Shown here piece after piece: positions 5,402 through 8,452 of a stretch of 8,452 nt of DNA. Every line of letters starts with the position of its first letter. Within the stretch, counting starts at the first letter, position 1. The notes beneath the pieces were generated by a model. The model was given only the letters and a program-made list of their open reading frames with translations, searched no databases and had not been told where the DNA came from. The position numbers were made by a program, and so were the translations under genes. Source of the DNA: JBFHNV01 sp965365655 (GTDB lineage Bacteria > Pseudomonadota > Gammaproteobacteria > HK1); the NCBI GenBank assembly GCA_965365655.1, contig CBDUCN010000233.1, positions 1-8,452 of the forward strand, in the 5' to 3' direction.

Positions 5402-7363
5402 ATGATCCCGGAAATCGGACAGTTCGCGCTGGTGATGGCGCTCTGCATGGCGATCGCGCAGGGCGTGATGCCGATCGCGGGCGGCGCCCGACCCGCGGGC
5501 GCTTCCTGGCGGGCGGTGGCGGTGCCGGCGGCGCGCGCGCAGTCGCTGTTCCTGCTCGTCTCCTACGTCTGCCTCACCTGGTCGTTCGTCCAGAGCGACT
5601 TCTCGGTGACCTACGTCGCCACCAACTCGAACACCAAGCTGCCGCTGTTCTACCGCATCTCCGCGGTATGGGGCGGGCACGAGGGCTCGATCCTGCTGTG
5701 GGCGGTCGTGCTGTCGGCGTGGACGCTGGCCGTGACCTTCTTCTCGAAGAGCCTGCCGGAGGTGTTCCGCGCGCGGGTGATCGCGGTGATGGGGCTCGTC
5801 AGCGTCGGCTTCCTGCTCTTCATCCTGGGGACGTCGAACCCGTTCGACCGCCTGATCCCGGCCGCGTTCGAGGGCCGCGACCTGAACCCGCTGCTGCAGG
5901 ACCCGGGCATGATCGTCCACCCCCCGCTGCTCTACATGGGGTACGTGGGCCTGTCGGTGCCGTTCGCGTTCGCCATCGCGGCGCTGCTCGACGGCCGCGT
6001 CGACGCCGCGTGGACGCGCTGGACCCGGCCGTGGACCACCGTCGCGTGGCTGTTCCTGACGCTGGGCATCGCGCTCGGAAGCTGGTGGGCGTACTACGAG
6101 CTGGGCTGGGGCGGCTGGTGGTTCTGGGACCCGGTCGAGAACGCGTCGTTCATGCCCTGGCTCGTCGGTACGGCGCTGATTCATTCGCTGGCGGTCACAG
6201 AGAAGCGGGGCCTGTTCAAGAGCTGGACGCTGCTGCTCGCAATCGCCGCGTTCTCGCTGAGCCTGCTCGGGACGTTCCTCGTACGATCCGGAATTCTCGT
6301 GTCCGTGCACGCCTTTGCGACCGACCCGGCGCGCGGTTTCTTCATCCTGGCGTTCCTCGGCGTTGTCATACTGAGCGCACTCGGGCTGTACGCGTGGCGC
6401 GCGCCGTCGCTGGATTCACAGGCCGGGTTCAAGGCCAATTCGCGTGAGACGTTCCTGCTCTTGAACAACGTGCTGCTCGTGATTGCCGCGGCGCTCGTGT
6501 TTATCGGCACGCTGGCGCCACTCGTGGTGGAAGTGTTCGAAGCCGGCAAGATCTCGGTCGGTGCACCGTGGTTTGAGGTCGCCTTCGCGATCCCGATGAT
6601 CCCGCTGCTGTTCCTGATCGGCCTCGGCATGCATACGGCCTGGCGACAGACGCCCGACGGTGTGCTCAGCCGCAAGCTGAAATGGGTGGCGCTGATTGCC
6701 GTCGTCGCCGGTATCTTCGTGCCGGGTATCCTGTACGAGCGCTTCGGTCTGTTGGTCGGCGTTGGCGTCGCCGCGGCCGTCTGGGTCATGGCGGCCTCCG
6801 TGATCGACCCCTACCGCGCCTGGCGTCGTTCGGAAGGCACATCACGACTGACGCGCGCATCGCTCGGCATGAATGTCGCGCACTTCGGCGTTGGCCTGTT
6901 CACGCTCGGCGTCACTGTCGTACTCGCGTACTCGATCGAAACGGACCGCGCACTGCGTCCGGGGCAGGCGATTGACGTCGGGCACTATCACTACGAGTTG
7001 CGCGAATTACGTGACGTCGAAGGACCGAACTACTCGGCTATCGAGGGCGTCGTCGAGATCCGCCGCGATGGCGAGTACGTGGGCGAAGTTCGTCCGCAAA
7101 AGCGTCAGTACCTCGTGCAGAAAAGCCCGATGACGGAGGCGGGAATTCTCGCGCTGTGGAACCGGGACCTGTTCGTCGCGCTCGGTGACCCGCTCGGCAA
7201 CGATTCGTGGAGCGTGCGCGTGCAGTACAAGCCGCTGATTCGATTCATCTGGCTCGGCTGCCTGATCATGGCGCTTGGCGGGCTGATCGCGGCGACGGAC
7301 CGTCGCTATCGCGTCAAGTCCAGGGCGACGGAGCCGGCTATCGGTGCCAAGGTATCGGCGTGA
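5402..7363 (+). CDS. ccmF: Haem lyase subunit CcmF
   Basis: The 653-residue multi-pass membrane protein is the core of the CcmF/H/I cytochrome c haem lyase, which transfers haem from CcmE to the CXXCH thiols of apocytochrome c. Visible hallmarks are WGGHEGS (90-96), MIVHPPLLYMGYVG (170-183, H173), the WWD haem-binding region (228-254, GWGGWWFWDPVENASF), H261, LGTFLVRSGILVSVHAF (289-305, H303) and NVAHFGVGLF (491-500, H494). H173, H261 and H303 match the E. coli numbers and H494 is three residues off H491. A periplasmic domain spans about 511-610 before a last membrane segment. The reading frame is intact throughout. Codon use changes abruptly at about codon 256. Codons 1-255 have about six ending in A or T, but the next 130 have about 26. 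The gene therefore looks mosaic. Its stop overlaps the ccmG start. Confidence 0.97.
   Translation: MIPEIGQFALVMALCMAIAQGVMPIAGGARPAGASWRAVAVPAARAQSLFLLVSYVCLTWSFVQSDFSVTYVATNSNTKLPLFYRISAVWGGHEGSILLWAVVLSAWTLAVTFFSKSLPEVFRARVIAVMGLVSVGFLLFILGTSNPFDRLIPAAFEGRDLNPLLQDPGMIVHPPLLYMGYVGLSVPFAFAIAALLDGRVDAAWTRWTRPWTTVAWLFLTLGIALGSWWAYYELGWGGWWFWDPVENASFMPWLVGTALIHSLAVTEKRGLFKSWTLLLAIAAFSLSLLGTFLVRSGILVSVHAFATDPARGFFILAFLGVVILSALGLYAWRAPSLDSQAGFKANSRETFLLLNNVLLVIAAALVFIGTLAPLVVEVFEAGKISVGAPWFEVAFAIPMIPLLFLIGLGMHTAWRQTPDGVLSRKLKWVALIAVVAGIFVPGILYERFGLLVGVGVAAAVWVMAASVIDPYRAWRRSEGTSRLTRASLGMNVAHFGVGLFTLGVTVVLAYSIETDRALRPGQAIDVGHYHYELRELRDVEGPNYSAIEGVVEIRRDGEYVGEVRPQKRQYLVQKSPMTEAGILALWNRDLFVALGDPLGNDSWSVRVQYKPLIRFIWLGCLIMALGGLIAATDRRYRVKSRATEPAIGAKVSA
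6160..6190. other. Codon-use / composition breakpoint inside ccmF
   Basis: Counted by eye, codons ending in A or T are about 2% from 5402 to 6166 and about 20% over the next 130 codons. The first cluster is GGT (6167), ATT, CAT and ACA. Overall GC falls from about 70% to about 63%. The shift lies in the conserved segment just after the WWD motif, and the lower-GC3 pattern continues through ccmG, ccmH and ccmI. The protein stays in frame and family-like on both sides. Confidence 0.65.
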
Positions 7364-7881
7364 AGAAGTCCCTGTTGCCATTTGCCATCTTCGTGATCCT
7401 GATTCCGGTGTTTATCATCGGCCTGACCAAGGATCCGCGGCAGCTGCCGTCGCCGTTCATCGACGAACCGGCACCCGAGTTCTCCCTGCCGTCGCTGACG
7501 GAGCCGGAGAAGACGGTGAGCAGCAGCGACTATGCAGGGCAGTACGCGCTCATCAACGTCTGGGCGACCTGGTGTGTCGGTTGTCGCCAGGAACACAACT
7601 TCCTGATGCAGCTGTCGCGCAGTCAGGACGTGCCGATTTACGGCATCAACTGGCGCGACAACCGCGACGAGGCGCTGCGCTGGCTGCAGGCGCTCGGCGA
7701 TCCTTATGTCGCGTCCGGCTTCGACGCAGACGGTCGCGTTGGCATCGACTGGGGCGTGTACGGGGCGCCGGAGACGTTTCTCGTCAGCGCCGATGGGGTC
7801 GTGCTGCACAAACACCTCGGGCCGCTGGACGCGACCGCGTGGGAGCGTGACTTCGTACCGAAGATCGGGGGTGGTTCATGA
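7360..7881 (+). CDS. ccmG: Periplasmic thiol:disulfide oxidoreductase CcmG (DsbE)
   Basis: A 173-residue membrane-anchored thioredoxin-fold protein that supplies reductant to CcmH and apocytochrome c. The start is GTG 7360, overlapping the ccmF stop as GTGA, with AAGG 7 nt upstream. The frame is open further upstream but only as a shadow of ccmF. It has an N-terminal membrane anchor (residues 5-22), the typical SPFIDEPAPEFSLP entry, active site WCVGC (C72, C75) in INVWATWCVGCRQEH, the GINWRD loop and the cis-proline P137 (GVYGAPETFLV). The usual CcmG motif is WCPxC or WCVxC, and Gly before the second Cys is less common. Length fits the family. Codon use follows the lower-GC3 style of the right half of ccmF. 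Confidence 0.95.
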   Translation: MKKSLLPFAIFVILIPVFIIGLTKDPRQLPSPFIDEPAPEFSLPSLTEPEKTVSSSDYAGQYALINVWATWCVGCRQEHNFLMQLSRSQDVPIYGINWRDNRDEALRWLQALGDPYVASGFDADGRVGIDWGVYGAPETFLVSADGVVLHKHLGPLDATAWERDFVPKIGGGS

Positions 7882-8303
7882 GAGCAGTCCTTTTGAGTCT
7901 GCTGCTGTTTTTGTCGTGGTCGGCGTTTGCGATCGATACTGACAAAGCGTTCGACGATCCTGAGCTGCAGGCGCGTTACGAAGAGATCACCGAAGAAGTG
8001 CGTTGTCTCAAATGCCAGAACCAGTCGATCAAGGACTCGAATGCGTTTCTCGCATCCGACCTCCGTCGCGAGATACGCCGCATGCTGGAGGAAGGCAAGA
8101 GCAACGACGAGATCTACGACTTTCTCGTCGCCCGCTACGGTGAGTTCGCGCTGTATCGCCCGCGTATGTCCGGCAAGACACTGGTGCTGTGGATCGCCCC
8201 GATCCTGTTGTTACTCCTCGGCGGCGGCGTACTCGTGAATATCATCCGGCGTCGCATGAACATGCCGCTCGAAGAAGACCTGCAGGAATCGAATAACCCG
8301 TGA
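7878..8303 (+). CDS. ccmH: Cytochrome c maturation protein CcmH (CcmL-type thiol subunit)
   Basis: A 141-residue protein of the haem lyase complex that reduces and presents the apocytochrome c thiols. It starts at ATG 7878, overlapping the ccmG stop as ATGA. A signal peptide ends near AFA-18. The redox motif VRCLKCQNQSIKDSNA (C43, C46) matches the family LRCxxCQ signature. The helical domain follows (DLRREIRRMLEEG, then IYDFLVARYGEFALYRPR), then one membrane helix at about 102-122 and a short charged cytoplasmic tail. It is the short, separate form, with the TPR part encoded by the next gene, unlike the fused E. coli CcmH. GC falls to about 50% around its signal-peptide codons. Confidence 0.95.
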   Translation: MRAVLLSLLLFLSWSAFAIDTDKAFDDPELQARYEEITEEVRCLKCQNQSIKDSNAFLASDLRREIRRMLEEGKSNDEIYDFLVARYGEFALYRPRMSGKTLVLWIAPILLLLLGGGVLVNIIRRRMNMPLEEDLQESNNP

Positions 8304-8452
8304 CTTTCTGGATTGTCTGTGCCGTCATGGCGTTAGCGGCGGCGGCGTTTGTCGTGCGTCCGATGTGGAAGCCGGGGTTGCTGCCGGTCGGACTCGCTAC
8401 CGGCATTGTTGTTATCGCCGCGTCATTCCTGCTGTACCGGGATATCGGCAGT
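8300..8452 (+). CDS. ccmI: Cytochrome c biogenesis protein CcmI, N-terminal part (continues beyond window)
   Basis: GTG 8300 overlaps the ccmH stop as GTGA, and 51 codons are visible to the right edge. They encode two hydrophobic helices (VTFWIVCAVMALAAAAFVV and LLPVGLATGIVVIAASFLLY) separated by a short RPMWKPG loop and followed by YRDIGS. This is the usual CcmI N-terminus, which precedes the periplasmic TPR domain that holds apocytochrome c. The identification rests on the two-helix pattern, the LYxxxGS ending and position after ccmH. The TPR domain lies outside the window. Confidence 0.85.
   Translation, partial: MTFWIVCAVMALAAAAFVVRPMWKPGLLPVGLATGIVVIAASFLLYRDIGS

Noticed and set aside
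5270..5405. Alternative frame ending at 5405 (TGA overlapping the ccmF ATG) as a possible ccmD
   Set aside because: Its residues are Arg/Gly-rich with no hydrophobic helix, so it cannot be CcmD.
5240..6310. A 356-codon minus-strand frame over ccmC and ccmF
   Set aside because: It is low-complexity (Arg/Gln/His-rich) and has no family resemblance. It lies opposite unmistakable ccmF motifs.

Overview
The window comes from a GC-rich bacterium, most likely a proteobacterium. It uses the multi-component (system I, Ccm) cytochrome c maturation pathway. The unbroken run ccmF-ccmG-ccmH-ccmI is typical of gamma- and betaproteobacteria. In CcmF, three of the four conserved histidines fall on the E. 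coli residue numbers and the fourth is three residues off. The cyclic-nucleotide-binding/rhodanese fusion on the left also fits a gammaproteobacterium. The ALA synthase is a family best known from Alphaproteobacteria and mitochondria. The taxonomic assignment is therefore inference and stays open between a gammaproteobacterium with an acquired C4 haem pathway gene and another proteobacterium.

Layout: Positions 1-2924 hold one minus-strand gene that runs off the left edge. Its 974 visible residues comprise two cyclic-nucleotide-binding-like domains, a rhodanese domain with its active-site cysteine, an Ala/Pro/Glu-rich linker, about 430 residues of charged coiled coil and an acidic tail with a tandem repeat. 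Positions 2925-3171 are a divergent intergenic region with a 10-bp palindrome and a very stable hairpin. On the plus strand, 3172-4380 encodes 5-aminolevulinate synthase. A 192-nt gap follows, with a GC-rich inverted repeat and a possible 30-codon ORF overlapping the next start. Then come ccmC (4573-5361), ccmF (5402-7363), ccmG (7360-7881), ccmH (7878-8303) and the first 51 codons of ccmI (8300 to the edge). The last four genes are joined by GTGA or ATGA stop/start overlaps.

How the genes work together: ALA synthase makes the first committed haem precursor from glycine and succinyl-CoA. CcmC handles haem export and loading onto the chaperone CcmE. CcmF with CcmH and CcmI ligates haem to apocytochrome c. 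CcmG and CcmH keep the CXXCH thiols reduced. Haem supply and haem attachment thus lie side by side. The usual ccmA and ccmB are not next to ccmC, and ccmD and ccmE are missing between ccmC and ccmF.

Most notable: codon use changes abruptly inside ccmF at about codon 256 (near 6167), within the region coding for the conserved WWD motif. Codons ending in A or T rise from about 2% to about 20%, and the lower-GC3 style continues through ccmG, ccmH and ccmI. This could be a recombination junction in a mosaic operon or an assembly chimera.
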